Of a stretch of DNA of 49,156 nt, positions 40,686 to 49,156 are shown piece by piece. Source of the stretch: Holophagae bacterium (GTDB taxonomy: Bacteria > Acidobacteriota > Thermoanaerobaculia > Thermoanaerobaculales > Thermoanaerobaculaceae). Each line of letters opens with the position of its first letter. Positions within the stretch are counted from its first letter, which is position 1. Under the pieces are notes generated by a model, which saw nothing but the letters and a program-made list of their open reading frames with translations, had not been told where the DNA came from and did no database searches. The DNA lies in the NCBI GenBank assembly GCA_012516935.1, contig JAAYVZ010000240.1, positions 1 through 49,156 on the forward strand, in the 5' to 3' direction. The position numbers and the translations under genes were made by a program.

Positions 40686-41813
40686 CTACGTCTCCTGCGC
40701 CGGTTCGCCGCTCGTCGGCCGGTCGGCCTCACCCAGCGCCTCGAACAGCTCGAGCTGGAGAAGCGTGGCGGGCACGAGTGTCGAAGCGGATACGCCCAAT
40801 AGCCGCACACGGCGCCGTCCGGCGGGGGTGAGCCGCAGCAGGTGGTGGGCCAAGCTCGCGATCCGCGCCGGGCGCTGCGTCGGGACCTGCACCGTGCGGG
40901 AGCGGGTGAGGGTGGTGAAGTCATCGAGGCGAACCTTGACCGTGACGGTGCATGCGGCGAGCTGTCGGCGCTGCAAGTCGTCGCCCACCTCCTCCGCCAT
41001 CCGTCCCAGCTCCTCGTCCATCGGTCCGAGATCCTGGAGGTCGCGCGGGTAGGTCGTCTCGGTTCCCAGGCTCTTGCGCTGGTGCTCGGCCGCAACCGGC
41101 CGCACATCGAGCCCGCGGGCGAAGTCGTGCAGCATCCGGCCGTGGCTCTTGAAGCGCTCGAGCAGGGCCGCGAGCGGGTGGGAGCGCAGCTCGGCCACGG
41201 TCGCGATTCCGAGCTCTTTGAGCGCCGCCTCGGTGGCCGGCCCGACGCCGTGCAGCCGCCGTACCGGGAGTGGGTCGAGGAACGCCTGTACCTTCTCGGG
41301 AGGCACTACGGTGAGGCCGTTCGGCTTGCGGAAGTCGGAGGCGATCTTGGCGATGAGCATGTTGGGTCCCACCCCGACCGAAACCGTGAGGCGGCGTTCC
41401 TCGCGCACCCGTTGCCGGATCTCGCGGGCGACCGCCGTCGCCGTCCCGTGCCGCTCGAGGTGGTCGGTGACATCGAGGTACGCCTCGTCGAGAGAGAGGG
41501 TCTCGACGAGCGGCGTGTACTCTCGGTAGATGGCGAAGATGCGGTCCGACTCCCGTCGGTAGCGCGAGAAGTCGGGCCGGATGAACACCACCTGCGGGCA
41601 CAGCCGCAGGGCGTGAGCGGCCGGCATCGCCGAGCGGATGCCGAACCGGCGGGCCTCGTACGAGGCCGAGGCGACGACGCCCCGCCCCTGGGGGTCGCCG
41701 CCCACCACGACTGGCCGCCCCCCGAGCGTCGGGTCGTCGCGCATGTGCACCGCGGCGTAGTAGCAGTCCATGTCGCAGTGCAGAATCCGCCGCACCCGGA
41801 CTGGCTCGGTCAC
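40686..41813 (-). CDS. dinB: DNA polymerase IV (Y family)
   Basis: This 375-residue protein starts at GTG 41813. The catalytic residues of Y-family polymerases are visible: the Asp of HCDMDCYYAAV near residue 13 and SLDEAYLDV near residue 107. The thumb helix-hairpin-helix includes LHGVGPATEAALKELGI, and the little-finger domain starts near residue 240 (KSLGTETTYPRDL). The C-terminus is short, and a LLQLELF segment near 358 resembles a beta-clamp binding peptide (QLxLF). The enzyme copies damaged DNA. There is no strong ribosome site at the start and no visible LexA box. It sits 192 bases upstream of ssb's start on the same strand. Confidence 0.93.
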   Translation of the reverse strand: MTEPVRVRRILHCDMDCYYAAVHMRDDPTLGGRPVVVGGDPQGRGVVASASYEARRFGIRSAMPAAHALRLCPQVVFIRPDFSRYRRESDRIFAIYREYTPLVETLSLDEAYLDVTDHLERHGTATAVAREIRQRVREERRLTVSVGVGPNMLIAKIASDFRKPNGLTVVPPEKVQAFLDPLPVRRLHGVGPATEAALKELGIATVAELRSHPLAALLERFKSHGRMLHDFARGLDVRPVAAEHQRKSLGTETTYPRDLQDLGPMDEELGRMAEEVGDDLQRRQLAACTVTVKVRLDDFTTLTRSRTVQVPTQRPARIASLAHHLLRLTPAGRRRVRLLGVSASTLVPATLLQLELFEALGEADRPTSGEPAQET

Positions 41814-41894
41814 GCTGCGATTCTAGTCCCGAACTCGCCGGACATCGGGCTGCGGTCGTGCCCGGCTGGTACGCGCCGTCTCGGCCTCGACAGC

Positions 41895-44800
41895 CTAGTC
41901 CGCGGCCTTCACCTCCATCACGTGGCCGGTGGAGTAGGCGGAAAACTCCGGGGCGTACATCGACTGCACGGTGGCGGGACCGATGCGGAAGGTGCCGGCC
42001 ATGTTGGCCCGGAGGCGGTAGCGGAAGGTGTACTCGCCGACCGGCAGGCTCTCGAAGAAGAAGTTGGACCCGGAGTCGCGGATCTCCTCGTACCAGCCGA
42101 TGCCCAGGTCCCACTTGTACCCCGAGCGCGGGTTCTCCGGCTCGAGCCCGGCGGCGCGTGGGTCGCGCAGGTGCACGTACTCCGCCTCGTGCTTGGACCG
42201 CAGCGAGATCTGCACCTCGATCTGGTCGCCGACGGCGATCGGTACGCCCTCGGCGAGCGGCCTGAGCACCCACTCGCGCCCGACCATCTCGCGCTTGAAG
42301 TAGCGCCGTCTGACCTGGAAGAAGTCGCCGCGCTCGGCGTCGGGGAGCCGCTCGGTCGAGAACTGCCAGGTGGCCGAGGCGAAGGCGAACCCCTTCGAGG
42401 TCTTCTCGACCGCGATCTCGGCGGTCGAGGGGCCGACCTTGGGTCCGGGGATGACGACCTGGTTCTTCTTGCCCTCGTACCGCTCGGGGTCGAAGGCGAA
42501 GGTGGTGGTTTGGGGCCCCACCGTCACCGTCATGTCCTCCTTGATGCCCAGGGTCTTTTCGGCCTTCATGTAGTGGACAAGGGCGTAGATGACCTCGGCC
42601 GTGGCGCGGGTGGACTTCCACTGGTTGAGCTTCTTGTTCAGCAGCAGCCACTGTACGAGACCGTCGCGTCGGCGATCTTGGGGTGCCAGCTCCATCAGCG
42701 TGCGGAGCGCGAAGGCGTGGCTCTCGATGGTGTCGTTGTACCAGAGCCAGGAGCGGTCCTCGGGCGCCCAGAACGTGCCCTCGTCGAGCGTCGTCCGCGC
42801 CGAGTCCATGACCGAGTCCCACACCAGCCGCGCGTCGTTCGGGCGGTCCATGCGGGCGAGCGTGAGGGCGAGGTAGCCCTTGAGGTACGGCGAGTGCCGC
42901 TTCCAGTGCCGGAACGAGAAGTCGAGGATCCCCTTCCGCTCGTCGAGCGTGAGCGCGTCACCGGTCCACGAGGCGTCCGGGTAGGCGGTGGCGACGTAGT
43001 TGAGGAAGGTGAGGACCTCCCAGCAGCAGTCGTGCTTCATCATGTCCCGCCAGGTCTCGCGGTAGTACTTGGCGAGGTACTGCCAGCCCTGCTGGACCAT
43101 GTCCTTGGGCACCTCGACGCCGAACTCGGTGGCCTTGGCGAAGCCGTGCATCAGGTAGAGCGTCATGTACGGCGAGGGCGGGCCGCCTTCCCACCACGGG
43201 AAAGCGCCGCTCGCGGTCTGGGCCTTGGCGAGTTTGGCGAGCGCCTGGTCGCGGTTGGCCCTGGCGAGGCGCGGATCGAGCACGTTGACGAAGCCCTCGT
43301 CGGCGTCCTCGCCGCCGCGCGCCGGCACGAGCCACGGCGTCTCCTCGATTGCCATCCGGCGGTTGGGGTCAGCCTGATCGAACGTCTCGAGCACCGTGTC
43401 GCGCGTGGCCATCTGCTCGGCCATGCGGGCGACGGCGGGGTAGTCCTCGTAGACCGAGGCGACGATGCCGGTGGAAAGGAACCGGTTGAGCGTCTGCTCG
43501 GTGCACTCGTACGGGTAGTTGACGAGGTAGGGGAGCGCCGCCAGCACCTGGTAGAAGAGCTGCGCGTCCACGGTCACGACCAGTTGCTCGTTGAGCAGCG
43601 TTGGGTCGCCGCCTTGCGCCAGATCGTCGAAGCGCATGACCCGGCGGTCGGCGTTGCGCAGCGTCACGAAGCGCGACTGCGCGAGGTGCAGGCGGGAGGG
43701 CAGCACCGGCAGCGGACGCAGCTCGCCGTCCGAGAGGTCGCCCGCGGTGGCCACGACCTTGAACGCGACCTGGCCGACACGCTTGGGGGCGGTGAGGTCG
43801 AACGAGAGGTTGGCGCCGCCGCCGGCCTTGACGGCGAACGGCCGGACCGCGTCGGACGGCCCAAGGCCGAACTCGGCGAGCAGGCTCCGGTTGGTCTCTG
43901 GGTCGAGGATGTCGAAGGCGAGCCGGCCCGAGAGGTCGGTCTCGCCGGCGTTGTTGACCACGACCTTGATGACCGCGCGGTCGCCCTCGCGCAGGAAGCG
44001 CGGCACGTACGGCCGCACCATGAGGTCCTTCACCGAGCGCGCCTCTTTGTGGAGCGAGCCCGAGCGGAGGTCGCGCGTCACCGCGTGCACCCAGACGTTC
44101 CACGAGGTCACCGAGTCGGGCACCGTGAACTCGATCGCCGCTGTGCCGTCCCTGTCGGTCAGCAGGTGCGGCTGCCAGAACGCGGTCTCGGCGAAGTCGG
44201 AGCGCAGCTCGGCGGGGGGCGCCTCTGGCGTCTGCTGTGCACCGTCGGGCGGCGCCTCTTTGGCGAGCGAGACCTCCTCGTCCACCCCGTCTAGAATGCC
44301 TCCCATCACCCCGCCTTTAACGCCTCCCTCCACTGGCGGGGCTGGAGCAGACGCCTGAAGCGCCATCGGCGCTGCCACCTCAGGTATCTCGCCGGTGGCG
44401 CCGAACGCCACCGAACGCATCTGGCGGCCTGGGCCGCCGAGGCCATATCCGGGGTAGAACCGCAGACGGTCGCCTTGTAGCCGCGGTGCGCGGGGTAGGG
44501 CCGGGAACGACGAGCGGTCGAACGACAGCGCGTATACCGGTGCGAGGTTGGGTCGCACGGACACTAGCCACGTGCGGAGCGGGTAGAGCGAGAGCGGGTT
44601 CGGCGGGGTGTGCGGCGCGAAGAGGTCGAGGCTGCGGTCGAACATGTACGCGAGCAGCTCGGCCGCGCCGGCCTCCGCGGGCCGGCCATCCGAGCTCTTG
44701 ACCTGGATCCGCCAGGTCTCCGGCCCCTTCGGTCGCATCCGGTCGCGAAACGTCGCGAAGCTCACGTCGAGCGTCCGGTCATCCCATGGCACGTTGATCG

Positions 44801-47800
44801 GCTCTCGTGCCGTCAGCACCTGGTAGTCGCGCACCGCTACGACGAGCACCGAGAACCCGCCGCGGTCCTCTTCGCGGATCGGCAGCTCGACGAGCGCGCC
44901 GTCGCGCCCGGCGACGAGCTGCCGGCGGTCGAGCAGCTCGCCGTCCCGGAAGCGGTAGAAATACATTGTCTGCCCGGCGATGCCGCTGTGGACGAGCAGG
45001 CGCGCCGTCTGGCCCACGCGCACGGAGCTGGCCGCGGCGCGCACCACCAGCGGTAGCGCGAGCGCCGGTCTGGCACCGCCCACTATCAGCTCACGGCTCG
45101 TCTCGTAGACCGCCCCGAACTCGTCTTTCGTGGTGTAGACGATCCTGAACGCCCCGGCTGGAAGCGCAGGCAGCGCTACCGTCGCCCGGCCGCCCAGATC
45201 GTGCGTGCACGGCGCGCCGGCGAGACGCTTGCCGGCCTTCCAGCTCCGCAGCGTACGCTCCGGCCGGTAGGCGGGTTCCCAGCGTGGCTTCAGGCGATCC
45301 CCCTCGGTCGCGTACCTCGCCTCCGCCTCCTCGAGCGGCAGCTCCTCGTCGGCTGGCATGGCAGCCTGGGCGGGCTGGACGAGCTCGACGAGCTCCCACG
45401 TGCCCTCGCCGGGGCGCGCCACGCCGTCGAGGGTCTGCCTAGTCACCGTCACCTGCGATGGCGTGTTGACCTGCGTGAACCCGCCGCCGAGGTCGATGCT
45501 GGCCTCCACCGCCACGAACCCCAGCCGGAACGCCCGCGAGGCGCTGCGCGTTTCGCCCCCCTCGTCGGTGACGTCGGCCTCGAGCCGGAAGCGGTACGTC
45601 GTTTCCGCGCTCGTCTGGGCGAGCCGCTCGTCCGCCTTGGGCACGAAGGCAACCGTGAACGTCCCATCCTCCGCGAGCGTGGCCTCACCCGACGCGACCT
45701 TCTGTGCCGCGGTGTTGACCGGCCGTCCCCACCACCACCCCCACCACCAGGGGTACACCGGCTCGCGGGTGACGCGCCACCGCACTTTGCCGGCGGTCAC
45801 CGGCAGCCCGAAGTAGTAGCGCGCCTCGCCGACGAACGATGCCTCGCGGTTGAGGCGCAGGGCGCCCTCGGGGTCCTTCACCGAAACCTCGAACGTCGGT
45901 CGCTTGTACTCCTCGACTCGCAGTGAGGCGACGCCAGCGAGCGAGGTGCGGAGCTGCCACGAGCCGAGCGGCCGGCCCGACGGCACCACCATCTCGCCGG
46001 AAGCCGAGCCGAACGCGTTGGTGACGAGTTCGAGCGAGGCCACGGTCTCGCCGTTGGGGTCGTCGAGCATGACGCGGACCGGGGTGGCCGCGGTGACCCG
46101 GAAGCGTCCCTTCTCGCGGCTGCCTTCGTACACCAACACCTTGAAGAGCACTTTCTGCATCGGCCGGTAGACGCTGCGGTCGGTATACACGAACGAGCTC
46201 CGGTTCTCCCACGGCTGCGGACGCTCGCTGAACCCGAAGTAGTGCTCGTCGAGCAGCGCCTCCCCGGGGCGCTCGGCTACCAGGAAGTAGCTCGAGTCGC
46301 GCTGGCCCGCGGTGCTGTCGAACGACGCGATCCCGGTGGCGTCGGTGACCAGGGTTTTCACCCGCTTGTGGCCCTCCCGCCAGTTGCGCTCGTAAAGATG
46401 CAGCGACACCCCCGCCAGCGGCTCGCCGGTAGTACCCGCCACGACGCGGACCTCCTGGCCTCCGGTGTCGTCGTCGCGGCGCAGCAGCACCATGTCGGTG
46501 ACGGCGAACGGCACCGCCAGCATGCGGTTGTCGCCGCTGCCGAAGTCGGCGCGCGCGGAGGAGGCGACGATGTAGAAGCCTTTGTGAGTCAACTGCGGCG
46601 TCACGAACGTGCGATGCGAACGCAGATCGGGGGTCGGGGGTAGCTCCACCGACCAGGCAGCAGCCGGCGACTGGTTTTGCACGAGCTCGCGGATCTCCTC
46701 GGTGTCCGGCCGCAGGTTCCAGTCGCGCGACCGCTCGGCGAACCGCACCGCGTCCACGCGGTAGGCGCGGAAGTGGAGCTTCGGCAGGTTCCTGTGCTCG
46801 ACCTGCAGGGAGCGCCGGCCGGGTCCGTCGGCGTTGAGCCCCGAGAGCGTGTATTTCGGCGCCTCGAGGCGGGCGGCGATGGCCGTGCAGTGCTGGGCGC
46901 CAAGCGAGCCGGGGTAGGCCTTTTCACCCTGCCGTGCCAGGTCACGCGCGCGGATCAGGCTGTCGGGCGCGCTCTCGTTCTCGTGCAGCTTGGCGAGCGA
47001 CGCCATCCCCTCCGCCCACCAGCCGACCTGGCGAAAGTCGGGAAGGCGCTTTTCGAGGTCCTCGCGGATCGCGATTCGATCCTCGTCCGCGGTGAACGCG
47101 CCGCTCAACCGCCGCGTGCGCTCCAGCCGCGCCTCGAGCTGCGCCTCACGACGCTTCGCCGCGCCGGTCCACGCCTCCTGGTCGTCGAGCACCGCGCACA
47201 CGCGCAGCAGCGGGTGGACCGCCGGGTCGTCGAGCGCGAGCTGCGACGACTCGGCGACGTTGCCTTGCAGCAGCCGCGCGAGCCCCAGGTCGAACGTCTC
47301 GTTCTCGTGCTCGGGCCGCCAGTACGAGGTGTCGGCGAGCAGCTCGACGAACAGGTACGTTACCGCGTCGCGCAGCGTGCCGCGCACCTCGGGCGGGTAG
47401 GTGTTCTGCGCGAGGTACTCGGAGAGGCGCCCGATCGGCACGTCGGAGAGCTTCGCGCGGCGCTTCCAGATGTCGACGTAGGCGCGCACCGCGGCGGTGT
47501 AGATCTCCTCCATCGTCCACGCCTTGAGGTCGACCTCTCCCTTGGACTCCACCTTCTCGCGCTCGCGGATCTCCCATCCGTAGCGCCCGGCGTAGGTCAT
47601 GAGGGCGTGCGCGTAGTAGAGGTCGAGCGTGGTGCGCGCCCACTCGTCCTGCGGCCACGGCTGGTCCTTGAGGTGGCGCACTGCGGTCTCGTACCCGTGG
47701 AGCGCGATGCGGAGCTGGGTCTCCTTGACGAGCGCGCGCGTCCACTCCTCGGCGTTGCCCGCCACTGAAGCCGCCTTGCGGATCGCAGCCGCGCCCTCGG

Positions 47801-48023
47801 CGGCTTCCGACAGCTTCTCCTCGGCGATGAGCTTCTCGATCGTCTTCCAACTCGGCGGTGTGCTCACCTTGGGGCTCCCTTCGGGCGCCGGGCTCGGCCT
47901 TGCGGCCGGCAGCGCACCGTGTCCGCTCCCTCCGCCGGCCATCACCCCTACGGTGACGGCGAGGCAGGCGACGGCGACGGCGATGTACGTCCTGACGCGG
48001 CGGATGGAGGTCTTCTCGTTCAT
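41895..48023 (-). CDS. Large alpha-2-macroglobulin family protein
   Basis: ATG 48023 follows AGGAGGTG and gives 2042 residues. A basic N-terminus and a hydrophobic segment (about 13-30) form a signal peptide or membrane anchor; no lipobox Cys is seen. Macroglobulin-like domains contain FVYTDRSVYRPMQKVLFKV, then the bait-like middle region with Pro-rich low complexity around residue 1225-1265. The A2M core has SVTSWNVWVHAVTRD. The thioester-type motif is C1507-T-E-Q1510, inside an alpha/alpha barrel region ending near 1860. Bacterial members are thought to trap invading proteases in the periplasm. No PBP1C gene, the usual partner, is adjacent. Confidence 0.9.
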   Translation of the reverse strand: MNEKTSIRRVRTYIAVAVACLAVTVGVMAGGGSGHGALPAARPSPAPEGSPKVSTPPSWKTIEKLIAEEKLSEAAEGAAAIRKAASVAGNAEEWTRALVKETQLRIALHGYETAVRHLKDQPWPQDEWARTTLDLYYAHALMTYAGRYGWEIREREKVESKGEVDLKAWTMEEIYTAAVRAYVDIWKRRAKLSDVPIGRLSEYLAQNTYPPEVRGTLRDAVTYLFVELLADTSYWRPEHENETFDLGLARLLQGNVAESSQLALDDPAVHPLLRVCAVLDDQEAWTGAAKRREAQLEARLERTRRLSGAFTADEDRIAIREDLEKRLPDFRQVGWWAEGMASLAKLHENESAPDSLIRARDLARQGEKAYPGSLGAQHCTAIAARLEAPKYTLSGLNADGPGRRSLQVEHRNLPKLHFRAYRVDAVRFAERSRDWNLRPDTEEIRELVQNQSPAAAWSVELPPTPDLRSHRTFVTPQLTHKGFYIVASSARADFGSGDNRMLAVPFAVTDMVLLRRDDDTGGQEVRVVAGTTGEPLAGVSLHLYERNWREGHKRVKTLVTDATGIASFDSTAGQRDSSYFLVAERPGEALLDEHYFGFSERPQPWENRSSFVYTDRSVYRPMQKVLFKVLVYEGSREKGRFRVTAATPVRVMLDDPNGETVASLELVTNAFGSASGEMVVPSGRPLGSWQLRTSLAGVASLRVEEYKRPTFEVSVKDPEGALRLNREASFVGEARYYFGLPVTAGKVRWRVTREPVYPWWWGWWWGRPVNTAAQKVASGEATLAEDGTFTVAFVPKADERLAQTSAETTYRFRLEADVTDEGGETRSASRAFRLGFVAVEASIDLGGGFTQVNTPSQVTVTRQTLDGVARPGEGTWELVELVQPAQAAMPADEELPLEEAEARYATEGDRLKPRWEPAYRPERTLRSWKAGKRLAGAPCTHDLGGRATVALPALPAGAFRIVYTTKDEFGAVYETSRELIVGGARPALALPLVVRAAASSVRVGQTARLLVHSGIAGQTMYFYRFRDGELLDRRQLVAGRDGALVELPIREEDRGGFSVLVVAVRDYQVLTAREPINVPWDDRTLDVSFATFRDRMRPKGPETWRIQVKSSDGRPAEAGAAELLAYMFDRSLDLFAPHTPPNPLSLYPLRTWLVSVRPNLAPVYALSFDRSSFPALPRAPRLQGDRLRFYPGYGLGGPGRQMRSVAFGATGEIPEVAAPMALQASAPAPPVEGGVKGGVMGGILDGVDEEVSLAKEAPPDGAQQTPEAPPAELRSDFAETAFWQPHLLTDRDGTAAIEFTVPDSVTSWNVWVHAVTRDLRSGSLHKEARSVKDLMVRPYVPRFLREGDRAVIKVVVNNAGETDLSGRLAFDILDPETNRSLLAEFGLGPSDAVRPFAVKAGGGANLSFDLTAPKRVGQVAFKVVATAGDLSDGELRPLPVLPSRLHLAQSRFVTLRNADRRVMRFDDLAQGGDPTLLNEQLVVTVDAQLFYQVLAALPYLVNYPYECTEQTLNRFLSTGIVASVYEDYPAVARMAEQMATRDTVLETFDQADPNRRMAIEETPWLVPARGGEDADEGFVNVLDPRLARANRDQALAKLAKAQTASGAFPWWEGGPPSPYMTLYLMHGFAKATEFGVEVPKDMVQQGWQYLAKYYRETWRDMMKHDCCWEVLTFLNYVATAYPDASWTGDALTLDERKGILDFSFRHWKRHSPYLKGYLALTLARMDRPNDARLVWDSVMDSARTTLDEGTFWAPEDRSWLWYNDTIESHAFALRTLMELAPQDRRRDGLVQWLLLNKKLNQWKSTRATAEVIYALVHYMKAEKTLGIKEDMTVTVGPQTTTFAFDPERYEGKKNQVVIPGPKVGPSTAEIAVEKTSKGFAFASATWQFSTERLPDAERGDFFQVRRRYFKREMVGREWVLRPLAEGVPIAVGDQIEVQISLRSKHEAEYVHLRDPRAAGLEPENPRSGYKWDLGIGWYEEIRDSGSNFFFESLPVGEYTFRYRLRANMAGTFRIGPATVQSMYAPEFSAYSTGHVMEVKAAD

Positions 48024-48037
48024 GGCAGCACCTCCTG

Positions 48038-48050
48038 ACAGGGTAGCGCA
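48038..48050 (-). promoter_or_regulatory. 13-base element shared with the PilZ upstream region
   Basis: Read on the minus strand this is TGCGCTACCCTGT, identical to 10810-10822. A GCGGAA hexamer lies 17 bases before TACCCT, similar to the GCGGAG at the other site. It ends 14 bases before ATG 48023 and directly adjoins the ribosome site, so a start point here would give a very short leader. Confidence 0.35.
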
Positions 48051-48176
48051 AGTTTTCGTTCCTTCCGCCTCGCCGTCGCCACGGTCGGGAGGCAAAAGTC
48101 GAAGCTTTTTCTCCGTTCGGTCTTCGGGCTCGCAGTCGTTCGCAATCCAGCGAGGACCAGCGCTTTGGCCGACGGT

Positions 48177-48680
48177 TCAGCCGGCGGAGGCGTCGCCGCG
48201 GAGGCGCTCGGCCCGGGTCCACAGCTGGAGCAGCGCAAAACCACCGGAGAGGTTGCGACAGACAAAGCCACGCTGGGAGAGGATTCGGCATGCGACGTAC
48301 CCGCGCTGGCCGACGGCACAGACGACGAGCAGCTCGCGATCGTGCGGTAGCTCGTCGAGCCGGTCGTAGCTCAGGCGGTACTCCTTCCCGGCACGCAGAT
48401 CACGGACCAGCACCTGGCGCGCCGGGCGGTCGATCGCCAGCACCTCGTGCTCGACCCGCACGTCGAGAGCGTAGCGTGCGGCCAGCAGCTCGGGCGTGGC
48501 GACGAGCAGCCGTTCGCGGTCGCGGATCGCGCCGCCGATGTGATAGGGCAGCCCGCAGTTGGCGAACGAGACGTGGGGGCCGCGCTCGAGGACGACGATC
48601 GAGGCCTGCTCGTCGAGACGGCGCAACCGGCACGCGGCGCTCATCCCCGCGGCCACGCCCCCAACGATGACGACGCGTAT
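48177..48680 (-). pseudogene. Internally deleted CoA-disulfide-reductase-like / rhodanese fusion remnant
   Basis: The first 105 or so codons match the FAD-binding N-terminus of CoA-disulfide reductase-type enzymes: VVIVGGVAAGMSAACRLRRL, then SFANCGLPYHIGG with the active-site Cys. At YDRL the sequence passes straight into the end of a rhodanese domain (DELPHDRE, then VVCAVGQRGYVACRIL and NLSGG). About 350 residues normally between are missing, with the frame kept. The expected start codon is ATA (48680-48678), and no ATG, GTG or TTG lies close upstream. It follows the aminotransferase gene by 26 bases. A short functional protein or an assembly join cannot be excluded. Confidence 0.7.
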
Positions 48681-48706
48681 GCTCGTACCCGGACCCGCTC
48701 TCGAGG

Positions 48707-49156
48707 CTACGAGCGGACCGCGCGCAGCGAGGCGATCTCGGCCACGGCGGCGATCGCCGCGTCGATGTGCGCTTCGGTGTTGAACGGGCCGATGCCGAAC
48801 CGCACCGCGCCGTGGATCTGGTCGGTGCCGAGGTGCTCGTGGACCATCGGCGTGCAGTGCAAGCCGGTGCGGCAGGCGATGTTGTGGTCGACGTCGAGCA
48901 TGGTGCCGGTATCGGCCGCCTCGAGCCCCTCGACGTTGAACGACAGGACGCTGATCCGCCCCTTGCCCGGCACGTCGTCGGCGCAGTAGAGGATCACGCC
49001 CGGGATCTCCCGCAGGCCGTCGCGCAGCCGGGTCCACAGACGCATCTCGTGCTCGTGAAGCTTCGCCATGCCTTGCTCGAGCACCCAGCGCACACCGGCT
49101 TGCAGCCCGGCGATGCCGGGGAGGTTGGGGGTGCCGTACTCCATGCGGTACGGGTA
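48707..49156 (-). CDS. Class V aminotransferase / cysteine desulfurase family protein (5' end outside window)
   Basis: The reading frame enters from the right edge and ends at TAG 48709-48707, showing about 149 C-terminal residues. Features of the cysteine-desulfurase-like group are present: MEYGTPNLPGIAGL, then ISVLSFNVEGLEAAD, CRTGLHCTPMVHE with the conserved Cys-containing loop, and GAVRFGIGPFNTEAHID. This fits the TIGR01977-type PLP enzymes rather than IscS. The pyridoxal lysine lies in the missing part. These enzymes take sulfur from cysteine. The neighbouring rhodanese/FAD remnant would have been a fitting sulfur-handling partner. Confidence 0.88.
   Translation of the reverse strand, partial: YPYRMEYGTPNLPGIAGLQAGVRWVLEQGMAKLHEHEMRLWTRLRDGLREIPGVILYCADDVPGKGRISVLSFNVEGLEAADTGTMLDVDHNIACRTGLHCTPMVHEHLGTDQIHGAVRFGIGPFNTEAHIDAAIAAVAEIASLRAVRS

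Noticed and set aside
40842-44294. 1150-residue open frame on the plus strand opposite dinB and the macroglobulin gene
   Set aside because: It is the antisense shadow of two clear genes. Its sequence is dominated by Arg, Gly, Val, Leu and Glu in the pattern expected from the complement of GC-rich codons, and it crosses the intergenic gap without a ribosome site.
37-49156. CRISPR array, tRNA, rRNA or insertion sequence anywhere in the window
   Set aside because: No regularly spaced direct repeats outside the protein repeat at 38470-39711, no cloverleaf-like sequence and no transposase were seen.

Overview
The window is GC-rich DNA (visibly about two-thirds G+C) from a Gram-negative-type bacterium. 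It carries an LpxL-like lipid A acyltransferase, several lipoproteins with clear lipoboxes and a probable outer-membrane protein. Many starts are GTG or TTG and many neighbours overlap by 1-14 bases. The gene mix (Hanks-type kinases with TPR or beta-helix tails, HD-GYP and PilZ proteins, roadblock-like protein, DUF2298/Agl23 pair, lemA-TPM, gmk-rpoZ) suggests Acidobacteriota, perhaps Thermoanaerobaculia. That assignment is inference; no rRNA or tRNA is present to test it.

Layout, left half. The 3' end of an unidentified gene (3-62) is followed by a secreted beta-lactamase-fold serine hydrolase (395-2251), a stand-alone receiver protein (2463-2870) and a patatin-like lipase on the minus strand (3153-4034). 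A tightly packed membrane-glycosylation operon follows (4217-9191): DUF2298/YYY protein, Agl23-like GT-C protein, GT2 polyprenyl-phosphate glycosyltransferase and a broken RDD-family gene. UDP-glucose dehydrogenase (9440-10765) and a PilZ protein (10902-11483) come next. The minus-strand block 11486-15175 holds mtaD, a TPM-domain protein, LemA and the LpxL-like acyltransferase. Divergently, gmk-rpoZ-UDG (15213-16952) precede a translationally coupled HD-GYP / TPR-lipoprotein / roadblock-like trio (17027-19883). The ftsY-ribD-ribE-unknown operon follows (19992-23589), then an outer-membrane protein plus lipoprotein (23690-24900), an inositol-monophosphatase-family gene and small membrane genes.

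Layout, right half. The most unusual region is 27853-39819, a signalling island. It encodes a predicted pseudokinase with an FHA-like tail, a lipoprotein with a bacterial Ig-like domain, a YitT protein and another membrane protein. It also has a receptor kinase with an extracytoplasmic beta-helix, a PP2C phosphatase fused through one membrane helix to a LEA2/WHy-like domain (overlapping the kinase start by one base), and a divergent kinase whose C-terminal half is an exact 46-residue-period tandem repeat. Kinase, phosphatase, predicted pseudo-enzyme and apparent extracytoplasmic sensors in one place suggest an envelope-sensing phosphorylation circuit.

The right end is minus strand: a small Cys-rich protein, ssb, dinB, a 2042-residue alpha-2-macroglobulin-like protein, a fused remnant of a CoA-disulfide-reductase/rhodanese gene with an ATA in place of its start codon, and a class V aminotransferase (cysteine-desulfurase family) cut by the window edge. 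No CRISPR array, insertion sequence, tRNA, rRNA or recognised riboswitch was seen.
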